From: Candidatus Fermentibacterales bacterium
GTDB lineage: Bacteria; Fermentibacterota; Fermentibacteria; Fermentibacterales; JAFGKQ01
Direction: 5' to 3'
DNA length: 16,019 nt
NCBI GenBank assembly: GCA_016928495.1
Contig: JAFGKQ010000278.1
Location: forward strand, 1-16,019
Shown here: positions 8,137-16,019 of the stretch, one piece after another
Position numbering within the stretch: position 1 is the first letter of the stretch
Layout: the number at the start of each line of letters is the position of its first letter
Notes under the pieces: model-generated
What the model was told of the DNA's origin: nothing
The model's input: only the letters and a program-made list of their open reading frames with translations
The model's database searches: none
Position numbers and translations under genes: made by a program

Positions 8137-8489
8137 CGGGCAGGCTGCTCAACCGGGCCATCTCGTTGCTCATAGCGATCTGTCTTGCCGCTCTGCCCTG
8201 CTGTGGGCGAAACCGCGCCGAGTTGCGTGCTCGCCGGCTGGAGAGCTTCACATCGGCACTGCCGCATGACGTAAGGCTTGCTTTCGAGGCCATCGAATCC
8301 GAAACCGACTTTGCTCCGGTGGGTCGCCTGCTGCACGAGGCCAGACTGGCCAGCACCGAGGTGGACGCCCGTATGGACTCCATCATGAGGGCCGAGCTGA
8401 TTCCCCTCTTCAGCGACACAGAGGTTGTGGAGTACTTCTGGGTCTACTTCGACCACGCACTAGAGACAGGCACTGTTCCGGACCCCTGA
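8133..8489 (+). CDS. Small exported protein of unknown function, 118 aa
   Basis: The GTG start overlaps the TGA of the PorV-like gene (GTGA), indicating translational coupling. The N terminus is a hydrophobic export segment (LLNRAISLLIAICLAALPCC) ending in a Cys pair that resembles, but does not match, a lipobox because Pro occupies the -1 position. The mature region of about 90 residues looks helical and acidic, with no recognised domain. It is the last gene of the run before the tRNA. Possibly a partner of the barrel protein, from the overlap only. Confidence 0.6.
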   Translation: MTGRLLNRAISLLIAICLAALPCCGRNRAELRARRLESFTSALPHDVRLAFEAIESETDFAPVGRLLHEARLASTEVDARMDSIMRAELIPLFSDTEVVEYFWVYFDHALETGTVPDP

Positions 8490-8530
8490 TCGCATATCTC
8501 GTTGCCAGGATACCATGAGCGCATCGGGAC

Positions 8531-8560
8531 TTGACAGGGAAGCCCGGCAACCCCATCCTA
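8531..8560 (+). promoter_or_regulatory. Promoter of the initiator tRNA
   Basis: A perfect TTGACA (8531-8536) is followed after 17-18 bases by a weak -10 (CATCCTA, 8554-8560). The tRNA begins 12 bases later, the right spacing for a short leader. Confidence 0.5.
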
Positions 8561-8571
8561 GCCCTTGCGAT

Positions 8572-10368
<1,797 letters not shown>

Positions 10369-10369
10369 C

Positions 10370-10960
10370 TTATTGCCTCACTGACCTACGTGACTGCCTG
10401 GCAACAGTCATCATCGTATTCGGCATGAACTTGCTCGGCTTCCGGAAGGGTTGCTGACCGGGTTTCTCAAACCGCGCCGCCTTCGTGAACCACCACGAGA
10501 GCCCGGCTGTGTTGTGTCGAGCCAGCTCACCGTCTGAGGGGGTCCTGAGGTTCGTCTGGCCCATCGATCGCGTTCTATTCGTCTTTCTCCAGCCCCGCTG
10601 CTCCATGATGATTCGCACGATCACACCAATGGCCTGGCGCAGTCGGCAGGAAGCCCTCTGCTCGAGATCCGAGAACCACTCACGGAAGGGCGAGGTGTCC
10701 TCCAGCTCTCTGACGACTCCTGCGAGCGCGGGGAGGTTGAAGTGCCTCTCAGCGTCCTCCATGCGGACCTGCCTGGCCTCATCGCTGAAGAACTCCAACA
10801 GCTGTCGGAACCGCGGTTGATCACCCTCCACAACGTTCTTGAAGGTCCGGCCCTGTCTGTCCTTCAGGAAGAAATCCTCGGTGATCGCGAACACGCTCGA
10901 CTCAGCAACCGCGTGCTCCTGTGAGCTCTCACTGGACATCGGCTCTTCAGTATCCAACAT
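10370..10960 (-). CDS. Unknown protein coupled to the recombinase, 196 aa
   Basis: No family is recognised. The ATG at 10960 has GGGAGG five bases upstream, and the stop is one base before the recombinase start, so the two are very likely co-translated. The protein has an acidic N terminus (EEPMSSESSQEH), a middle part that looks helical (VEGDQPRFRQLLEFFSDEAR, residues about 44-63; REWFSDLEQRASCRLRQAIG further on) and a basic, Gln/Arg-rich C terminus (KPGQQPFRKP to SRRSVRQ) that could contact DNA. A recombination-directionality or regulatory role is suggested by coupling alone. Confidence 0.7.
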   Translation of the reverse strand: MLDTEEPMSSESSQEHAVAESSVFAITEDFFLKDRQGRTFKNVVEGDQPRFRQLLEFFSDEARQVRMEDAERHFNLPALAGVVRELEDTSPFREWFSDLEQRASCRLRQAIGVIVRIIMEQRGWRKTNRTRSMGQTNLRTPSDGELARHNTAGLSWWFTKAARFEKPGQQPFRKPSKFMPNTMMTVARQSRRSVRQ

Positions 10961-11089
10961 CTCTTCCTCCCATACTAGACGCAGTATGCGCCGGCTACTT
11001 CACGAAAGTCCAGCACCGCGGGATTGACCCGGGGCCCGCTGGATGGCGAGAGCGCGCCACAGTTAGTCTCGGGCCTGGGAGGCATCTCG

Positions 11090-11338
11090 CTAGGCCTTGG
11101 GCCCACTTGGTACCTCAGCATCGGACTCGATGGTGTCCGGTGAACTCCCGAAGAGCAGATCCGGAGGTGTGGCGGTGTCAGCGGAAGGATCCGACCCCCG
11201 GAAGCTGCGCGCCACGAGCACCGCGAACAGCAGCTCTGCGTGTTCGAGGTCCTCTTTTGCAGCGTAGGAGTCCTTGCAGCGCTCTGCGCTGATCCTGATC
11301 CGCCGGCTACCTCGTTGCTTTCCCAGTGTGCTCACCAC
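11090..11338 (-). CDS. Possible small protein, 82 aa
   Basis: Reads in the same direction as the recombinase pair. A GTG start has AAGG four bases upstream. The first half is basic and looks helical (RIRISAERCKDSYAAKEDLE, then HAELLFAVLVARSFRG); the second is acidic and Pro/Ser-rich. No family recognised. Kept because of orientation, ribosome site and plausible composition, but it could be a chance frame. Confidence 0.35.
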   Translation of the reverse strand: MVSTLGKQRGSRRIRISAERCKDSYAAKEDLEHAELLFAVLVARSFRGSDPSADTATPPDLLFGSSPDTIESDAEVPSGPKA

Positions 11339-11680
11339 TGCCTTCGTCTCGTGCTGCGCTGACGCTCCAGTTGCTGCCGCTCCGGACCTTGGACGTCCTG
11401 TTGCCTATCTATCAGGACCTCGGCACTTCCTCCTGGAGATCGTCATCTAGCGCATGACGTGACGAACTCGTAACGCAATCTCATTACTGGCATGTGGTTG
11501 CGGCCAGCCGGCGGTGCGAGCATTGCACGGAGAGGCGGCAAGGCCACTCGAAGCACTGAGAATATGTGCAGGGCGAGAATCTGCACCCGCAGTCGCCTCG
11601 CGGCGCCCTGGCAGACGTATCAGATTGCTTGGCAATCAGATTGGTAGACCAGGGCGTCTAGGAGTCACTGATGAGCGCTC
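11339..11680. other. Non-coding stretch with a nested inverted repeat
   Basis: I see no convincing gene in these 342 bases. CGCCCTGG (11604-11611) pairs with CCAGGGCG (11649-11656), enclosing a second hairpin GATTGC-TTG-GCAATC (11623-11637). The sequence CAGATTG occurs twice within it. A weaker stem GTCCTG/CAGGAC is at 11395-11418. This could be a regulatory or recombination site for the minus-strand genes, or a small structured RNA. Confidence 0.5.
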
Positions 11681-12091
11681 TCACGTCTGGCTACGTAGTC
11701 GGTTGTCGAACATGGAGGTACGCGCCTGCGAGATCGCAATCACAGGAGCCGGAGAAAAGTCAGATGCCGTGATATATAGGTAGTGCAGGTCTTCATGCCG
11801 GACGTTCGGGTCCTGGAGAGGAGGAGCCAGATGACTGCCGGAACAGGGAGACAACAGTTGGACCCAAGACGTGCCGGAGCGATCGGAGCGACCGCCAGTG
11901 GAGACCAAGATGAGAGGGATGTGGGGAGTTGTACAAACGAAGACGATGCTGCGAATGAAACAGATGATGAAGACGCTGAAGCGAGAGATGGAGATGTCAG
12001 TGTCATAGAGAAGGTCGATTGCGTAGTGGAAGCAGGTCGTGATGGGGGATGTGAGGAGCGAGATGGCCACCAGCGGGACTGACGGACGCAC
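11681..12091 (-). CDS. Possible membrane protein, 136 aa
   Basis: A GTG-started frame with two or three hydrophobic stretches (VPLVAISLLTSPITTCFHYA and FSVFIICFIRSIVFVCTT, then PHIPLILVST). Codon third positions in the first 80 codons are mostly C or G (ATC, TTC, GAC, GTC) although the region has lower GC than its surroundings, which favours real coding. No good ribosome site is seen (AAGG ten bases upstream). The last third is less convincing. The start overlaps the stems of the structured region. No family recognised; a decayed gene is also possible. Confidence 0.35.
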   Translation of the reverse strand: MRPSVPLVAISLLTSPITTCFHYAIDLLYDTDISISRFSVFIICFIRSIVFVCTTPHIPLILVSTGGRSDRSGTSWVQLLSPCSGSHLAPPLQDPNVRHEDLHYLYITASDFSPAPVIAISQARTSMFDNRLRSQT

Positions 12092-12538
12092 TCAGGGAAA
12101 GCCTTGGCTCAAGGAGCCGTTGTCCGCCCTGAGAACAACCGTCCGCGGCGATGCTGGGAGCTACCGGACCGTCACACCGGCGCGCCGACCAGAGGAAGAG
12201 GCAGCGATCGGGCCAACCCCGATGGTCATCGCATCCGGCACAGTGGCGAGCATCACCCAACAAACACTATGCGTAACCCCTACCGCGCCGCGCGACCCGA
12301 CGGCGGGAGGGGCAACCCCGTGCCGAGACCCGCGAGGGTCGAGGCGCGGACGGCTCGGGTCGACCGGGAAGGAAAGGCCGAAGCCCCGATGACGAACGGA
12401 GGAGCAGACGCCCGCGCTGAAATGCGCGGGGCACCCCGGCAGGGCGCGAGCGCGCGAGGCGCGCGGCGGATGCGCGGGGGGTGTGCGCCAAGTGTCAGCG
12501 CGGGCGGAGGGACCGATCCCGGTGGTGGTGGCAGTCTG
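12083..12538 (+). ncRNA. Highly structured region upstream of the reverse transcriptase
   Basis: Nested stems at the left edge: CGGAC (12083-12087) with GTCCG (12141-12145), enclosing CTCAGGG (12091-12097) with CCCTGAG (12127-12133) and inside that CCTTG-GCT-CAAGG. Farther on are GGGG-CAA-CCCC (12309-12319), GACCC-GCGA-GGGTC (12327-12340, a GNRA-type loop) and CCCGCGC with GCGCGGG around TGAAAT (12411-12430). The frame open through here (from 12104) has low-complexity Arg/Gly/Pro composition and is probably not protein. Position and stems fit the 5' domains of a group II intron or another RT-linked RNA, but I find no clear GUGYG 5' end or other diagnostic motif. Confidence 0.45.
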
Positions 12539-13792
12539 ATGGAGGACGTGCTCGACAGAGCCAACATGATGGAGGCCGTCAGGAGGGTGGAGCGGAACCG
12601 CGGATGCCCCGGTGTAGACGGGATGACGTGGCGGCAGCTCCGTCCCTACATGGAGGCCCACCTCGACGAGATCGCCGAGCAGCTTCGGAACCGTGCCTAC
12701 CGACCCTCCCGCGTGCGCAGGGTGATGATAGACAAGTACGACGGGGGGAAGCGCCCGCTGGGCATGCCAACGGTCGTCGACAGGACGATACAGCAGGCGC
12801 TCTGCCAGGTCCTTCAGCCACTCTTCGAGCCCGACTTCTCCGGGAGCAGCTACGGATACCGCCCACACCGGAGCGCACACGACGCGCTGCGCGAAGCGCA
12901 GCGCCTGGTGCGCGCGAGGCGCCTGTGGGTGGTGGACGTGGACCTGGAGAGGTTCTTCGATACCGTCGACCACGACGTGCTCATGGCGCGCGTGGCGCGG
13001 CGGGTGGGTGACGGGAGTGTGCTGAAGGCCGTCAGGTCGTTCCTGGAGGCCGGGGTCGAGGGAGAGGGCGAATGGAGGGAGCGCAGCGATGCCGGGATAC
13101 CGCAGGGCGGACCGCTGTCGCCGCTCCTGGCTAACATCATGCTGGACGATCTCGACAGGGAGCTGGAGAGGAGGGGCCATGCGTTCTGCAGGTACGCGGA
13201 CGACGTGGTGATCTTCGTAGGCTCCGAGAGGGCGAGCGAGCGCGTCCTCGGGTCGGTGAGCGCCTTTGTGGAGAGGAGGCTCAAGCTGAAGGTGAACGCC
13301 CGGAAGAGCGGCGTGCGCCGTCCGTGGGAGTGCGTGTACCTCGGCTACACGTGGACGCCGGCGCCTGAGCTCGCGCTCAGGATGTCGGATCGGAGCGTGG
13401 AGAGGCTGAGGGAGAAGCTGGACGCGCTGCGGACGGATGCGACGCGCCGGGGGAGCGACAGGCCGATCGACGAGGCGACGCGAGAGATCCTCGACGGATG
13501 GGGCGCGTACTACGCCCTGGACGAGGACGCGCCGCGCGTCGTGGATGAGCTGGCGCTCGAGTACGGAGCGGCACCCAGGCGCGAGAGCCGTGCGGGAGGC
13601 GCGCGCGGGACGGAGGAGGGCGACGCGCCGGGCGACGAGATGTTGCGCGACGGGTACCTGTACCTCCCCGAGACGCGCGACCCCGAGGAGCGCACCACCC
13701 ACACCGCAGACGACGGCGCGCCCTACGAAGGAGACAACCACGCATCGGACCACCACCCGCCACAACCGCGGCGCGAGCGCGCCGCGCGATGA
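12539..13792 (+). CDS. Group II intron-type reverse transcriptase with truncated maturase domain
   Basis: The 417-aa form starting at MEDVLDR (ATG 12539) matches the N terminus of LtrA-type enzymes. RT motifs are complete: PGVDGMT (24-30), RPLGMPTVVDRTIQQAL (72-88), SYGYRPHRSAHDAL (104-117), catalytic Asp135 in VDVDLERFFD, GIPQGGPLSPLLANI (186-200), YADD (219-222) and the LGYTWTP thumb entry (268-274). Domain X is begun (ILDGWGAYYALDE, 317-329) but the usual basic stretch (WIRRRLR...WKxW) is missing; instead there is an Arg/Gly linker and an acidic tail to residue 417. No HNH endonuclease domain. Such enzymes splice and reverse-transcribe their intron; loss of domain X questions that here. 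The ribosome site is poor (GGAGG 28 bases upstream). Confidence 0.9.
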   Translation: MEDVLDRANMMEAVRRVERNRGCPGVDGMTWRQLRPYMEAHLDEIAEQLRNRAYRPSRVRRVMIDKYDGGKRPLGMPTVVDRTIQQALCQVLQPLFEPDFSGSSYGYRPHRSAHDALREAQRLVRARRLWVVDVDLERFFDTVDHDVLMARVARRVGDGSVLKAVRSFLEAGVEGEGEWRERSDAGIPQGGPLSPLLANIMLDDLDRELERRGHAFCRYADDVVIFVGSERASERVLGSVSAFVERRLKLKVNARKSGVRRPWECVYLGYTWTPAPELALRMSDRSVERLREKLDALRTDATRRGSDRPIDEATREILDGWGAYYALDEDAPRVVDELALEYGAAPRRESRAGGARGTEEGDAPGDEMLRDGYLYLPETRDPEERTTHTADDGAPYEGDNHASDHHPPQPRRERAAR

Positions 13793-13794
13793 AG

Positions 13795-13830
13795 ACGGAC
13801 CGGGCGGGGCATGCACCGCCTCGGGTCCGT
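13795..13830 (+). ncRNA. Hairpin after the RT stop, shaped like group II domain V
   Basis: ACGGACC (13795-13801) pairs with GGTCCGT (13824-13830), and GGCGG (13803-13807) with CCGCC (13816-13820), with one unpaired base on the left and three on the right; 36 bases in all. Domain V is 34 bases with a two-base bulge on the same side. However, there is no GNRA loop (the loop is eight bases) and no clear AGC triad, so it is at best a diverged relic. A second stem, GGGGTC/GACCCC, follows at 13841-13855. Confidence 0.35.
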
Positions 13831-13880
13831 ACGAGAAAAAGGGGTCGATGACCCCGCAGCACGAGGAAGTGAAGGAGACC

Positions 13881-14252
13881 ATGGCTCGAGAGACGGTTCG
13901 TACGCCCGAGAACCAGGCCGCCCTGGTCGAGCACCTGGGCCGTGGGTGCGGCTACAGGATCGCGGCCCGGATTGTCGGCATCGGCGAGAGCACGTTCCGG
14001 CTGTGGAGGGCCGAAGATAGCGATTTTGCCGCTATGTGCAGTCAGGCGATCGCGGACGTCGAGGAGGAGATCGAGTCTGACGCGGTGTGGTGCATCCGCC
14101 AGCGGATCGAGTACGGCGACTGGAGGACTGCCGCGTGGTGGCTCGCCCACCGATGCCCCGAGAAGTACTCGGAGCGGCGGATCGCTACCCCCCGCGCTCC
14201 GACCGATGCCCGCCCGGACCCGGAGAGGTCCGGGAGCCCCTCGGGCGCCTGA
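13881..14252 (+). CDS. Phage small-terminase-like HTH protein, 123 aa
   Basis: Residues about 22-46 form a helix-turn-helix (GCGYRIAARIVGIGESTFRLWRAED), followed by a helical acidic region (ADVEEEIESDA) and the motif YGDWRTAAWWLAHRCPEKYSERR (78-100), the same order as in phage proteins related to terminase small subunits, which recognise phage DNA for packaging. The Pro/Arg-rich tail looks disordered. GAAGGAG ends three bases before the ATG at 13881; an in-frame ATG at 13848 (overlapping a hairpin) is an alternative giving 11 more residues. No large terminase follows, so this may be a prophage remnant or a DNA-binding protein reused with the neighbouring RT. Confidence 0.72.
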   Translation: MARETVRTPENQAALVEHLGRGCGYRIAARIVGIGESTFRLWRAEDSDFAAMCSQAIADVEEEIESDAVWCIRQRIEYGDWRTAAWWLAHRCPEKYSERRIATPRAPTDARPDPERSGSPSGA

Positions 14253-14305
14253 GGCCCCGCGCGACTCGGGGGCGACGCGTCGTCGCCTCCCGGGGCGCGG
14301 ATTCC

Positions 14306-14587
14306 CTACGCCGAGGCTGAGGCGCTCTGCTGCGCCGCGGCGGGCGTCGCGCCCTTTCCCTGCGTCCCGTCCCCGAGCTTCGACACCGCCTCCCTGATCG
14401 ACTGCAGCATCAGCAGAGCGAGCCACATCCCGAAGCACAGGACCGTCCCGATCAGCAGGACGAAGAGTTCCGTCTCCTCGAACACCGTGACCCTGTCGAC
14501 GTCGAACTTCGACACAGCCGCTACGAGGAAGTACGCCAGGACCAGCGCCACGACGAACACCAGCACCGCCAGCACACGAGCACCCAT
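14306..14587 (-). CDS. Small two-helix membrane protein, 93 aa
   Basis: Two membrane helices are clear (VLAVLVFVVALVLAYFLVAA, about residues 5-24, and FVLLIGTVLCFGMWLALLML, about 41-60), joined by a short acidic loop (KFDVDRVTVFEETE) and followed by a soluble Gly/Ala/Gln-rich tail. The ATG at 14587 has GGAGGT seven bases upstream, and a fair promoter lies about 45 bases further. It converges on the HTH gene. No family recognised; phages and mobile elements often encode such proteins (holin-like), but that is speculation. Confidence 0.72.
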   Translation of the reverse strand: MGARVLAVLVFVVALVLAYFLVAAVSKFDVDRVTVFEETELFVLLIGTVLCFGMWLALLMLQSIREAVSKLGDGTQGKGATPAAAQQSASASA

Positions 14588-14629
14588 CGTCTCACCTCCA
14601 GGTTGACACTCCGACCCACGGTCCACCTG

Positions 14630-14658
14630 ATCGTAGTGCCCCATCGAGCGAGCAGCAA
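14630..14658 (-). promoter_or_regulatory. Promoter of the two-helix membrane protein gene
   Basis: On the minus strand TTGCTG (14658-14653) and TACGAT (14635-14630) are separated by exactly 17 bases, each matching consensus at four positions. They lie 43 bases before the ATG at 14587. Confidence 0.45.
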
Positions 14659-14945
14659 CGTGTGAGGACCTCGGGTCGAGCCCGCCCCCCGTCCGCCCGA
14701 AAACCGACCCGCGAGACAGAGCCGTGCCCCCGGGTGCTGCTGTCAGCCCGGCGGGCGGCTACGCAGGAAGCCCATAGACGCCTTCTAGTGCCCCGAAGAC
14801 ACGGGCTCGGCCGACTCCTCACATGGGACCCGTATCGCGTCTGCGAGGCGTTCTAGCGGCTCTTGCGACCTGGCTCGGCTTGAGTCACCCAGAGCGCGGA
14901 ACCGGTCCGCTACGGACGCACTCCAGGCATGGTCAGAGCGGGAAG
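14659..14945. other. Intergenic stretch before the CRISPR array
   Basis: No gene is convincing here. Near its right end, GAGTCACCC (from 14882) followed by GCGCGGAAC (from 14893) resembles two parts of the CRISPR repeat with a few bases missing between them, about one repeat period (61-65 bases) before the first recognised repeat. It may be a further decayed repeat; otherwise nothing is seen. Confidence 0.4.
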
Positions 14946-16019
14946 AGGTTCCCCTCCGCCTGCGCGGCAACGCTTGCCCGTGCCGGTGCGGCCGTGGAAC
15001 CCCGCCGGTTCAGCCCCGCTGGCGCGGGGAGCACGTGTTCGATCACCCTTGTGACGCTCTGCGGTACGGTTCACCCCCGCATGCGCGGGGAGCGCTCGAT
15101 GTCACGGGAGATCCGCAGGGATGCGGCTGCGTTCACCCCCGCATGCGCGGGGAGCGCTCGGTGGACGTAGTCGATGCGACCGAGCAGGCCGGTTCACCCC
15201 CGCCTGCGCGGGGAACATCTCGAAGTGCTACCAGCACTGTCAGAACGCGTACGGCTCACCCCCGCCCACGCGGGGACCACCAGCGCCCGACGGCTACGAT
15301 ATCGTCGGGATCCGGTTCACCCCCGCCCACGCGGGGACCACGTATCACGGCCGTGTCTGCCGTTGTAGCTCCGCGGTTCACCCCCGCCCACGCGGGGACC
15401 ACGTTCTGGCCGAACGTCTGGATTCAGGACGACCACGGTTCACCCCCGCCCACGCGGGGACCACTACGTCGACCTGACCGACCGTGGGCAGTACCACGGT
15501 TCACCCCCGCCCACGCGGGGACCACGCGGAACATCAGGAGGCCCCTCCCCTTCCAGACCGGTTCACCCCCGCCTGCGCGGGGAACGCTCAACCGCCGCCC
15601 ACGTCAGGTTAAACTCTTCCGGTTCACCCTCGCCTGCGCGGGGAACGCTACGCCGATCCCGAAGCGCCACCGCTCACCAAACGGTTCACCCCCGCCTGCG
15701 CGGGGAACGCGCCCGCTTAAACGCGGAGTTCGGGCCATTCGACGGTTCACCCCCGCCTGCGCGGGGAACGCTTCCGTGCATGAGTCGCCGAACTCTCCGT
15801 CCTGCGGTTCACCCCCGCCTGCGCGGGGAACGCTTCAAGCCCATCGTTATCAGAAACCCACCGGTCGGTTCACCCCCGCCTGCGCGGGGAACGCTTTCCG
15901 GATACGCATGATCCAGGCTTCGTGTCCGGTTCACCCCCGCCTGCGCGGGGAACGCAACGGCTTCCAGTACAGCCCACCCTCCTGTGCCGGTTCACCCCCG
16001 CCTGCGCGGGGAACGCTCC
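14946..16019 (-). CRISPR. Type I-E CRISPR array, 18 repeats, leader-distal end
   Basis: The 29-base repeat (main form CGGTTCACCCCCGCC then TGCGCGGGGAACGC) recurs every 61-62 bases, leaving 32-33-base spacers. Repeats start at 14946 (decayed), 15006, 15067, 15129, 15190, 15252, 15313, 15374, 15436, 15497, 15559, 15620, 15682, 15743, 15805, 15866, 15927 and 15988. It closely resembles the E. coli I-E repeat; read on the minus strand it ends in GTGAACCG, matching the AUAAACCG crRNA handle, so transcription should run right to left. Decay at the left fits an old trailer end. Leader and cas genes are not in the window. Repeats 15252-15497 share a CCAC loop; 15067 and 15129 share ATGC; the right-hand eight share CTGC. 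Confidence 0.97.

Noticed and set aside
12104-12538. N-terminal extension of the RT frame
   Set aside because: Low-complexity Arg/Gly/Pro sequence over strongly structured DNA; the family N terminus begins at MEDVLDR (12539).
12539-13792. Diversity-generating retroelement
   Set aside because: The RT has QGGPLSP rather than the SQ-type motif of DGR enzymes, and I found no template/variable repeat pair.
12539-13792. Retron or CRISPR-associated RT
   Set aside because: No retron NAxxH or VTG motifs, and no Cas1 or Cas6 fusion; nearness to the array is at its old end, away from the expected cas genes.
12161-13882. Minus-strand open frame of 573 codons opposite the reverse transcriptase
   Set aside because: Pro/Arg/His-rich shadow of the RT; no domain or signal of its own.
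13377-14438. Minus-strand open frame of 353 codons across the RT end and HTH gene
   Set aside because: Arg/Pro/Ala-rich shadow with no ribosome site; it overlaps better-supported genes.
14946-16019. Open frames running through the CRISPR array
   Set aside because: They simply translate the repeats; periodic 61-62-base structure explains them.

Overview
This is a GC-rich bacterial window with heavy use of AGG for arginine. It contains a PorV-like outer-membrane protein, several exported or lipidated proteins and sugar-type ABC permeases, which suggests a diderm of the FCB supergroup. A lineage such as Fermentibacterota or Eisenbacteria would fit, but no 16S or phylogenetic marker is present to fix it. 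Many starts are TTG or GTG, chosen because a clear GGAGG-type site sits in front of them.

Positions 1-8489 look like resident chromosome. Two plus-strand exported proteins of unknown function (155-1492, and a lipoprotein at 1599-2609) are separated by a strong intrinsic terminator. On the minus strand lie a complete lexA (2625-3248), whose promoter carries a perfect 17-bp palindrome likely to be its own SOS operator, and a small secreted protein made of six short repeats (3348-3785). Divergently, a tightly packed plus-strand run (3845-8489) encodes a ComEA-like helix-hairpin-helix domain fused to a ComEC-type metallo-beta-lactamase domain, two MalF/MalG-type permeases, an exported protein, a PorV/UPF0164-family barrel protein and another small exported protein. 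Most junctions overlap or nearly touch, so co-transcription is likely. No ATPase or solute-binding protein for the permeases is in view.

At 8572-8648 is an initiator tRNA-fMet with its own promoter. Immediately after it, reading toward it on the minus strand, is a large serine recombinase (8605-10368) whose last codons and stop codon are the antisense of the tRNA 3' half. This marks the tRNA as an integration site and 8605 onward as mobile DNA. A 196-aa unknown protein is one base upstream of the recombinase, followed by two less certain minus-strand ORFs and about 1.5 kb of sequence with several strong inverted repeats.

From about 12080 the window holds a reverse transcriptase of the group II intron/LtrA type (12539-13792). 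It retains all catalytic motifs, but its maturase (domain X) region is cut short and replaced by an acidic tail. Its upstream 450 bases are full of stems, some with GNRA-like loops, and a hairpin shaped somewhat like group II domain V follows its stop. A phage small-terminase-like HTH protein (13881-14252) and a minus-strand two-helix membrane protein (14306-14587) come next. I could not define intron boundaries; this RT, its structured flanks and the HTH gene are the best candidate for something undescribed.

The window ends inside a type I-E CRISPR array (14946-16019, 18 repeats including one decayed). Repeat orientation and decay indicate that the left end is the old, leader-distal end and that the leader and cas genes lie beyond the right edge. 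The repeats fall into blocks of different sequence variants, which is unusual within one array.
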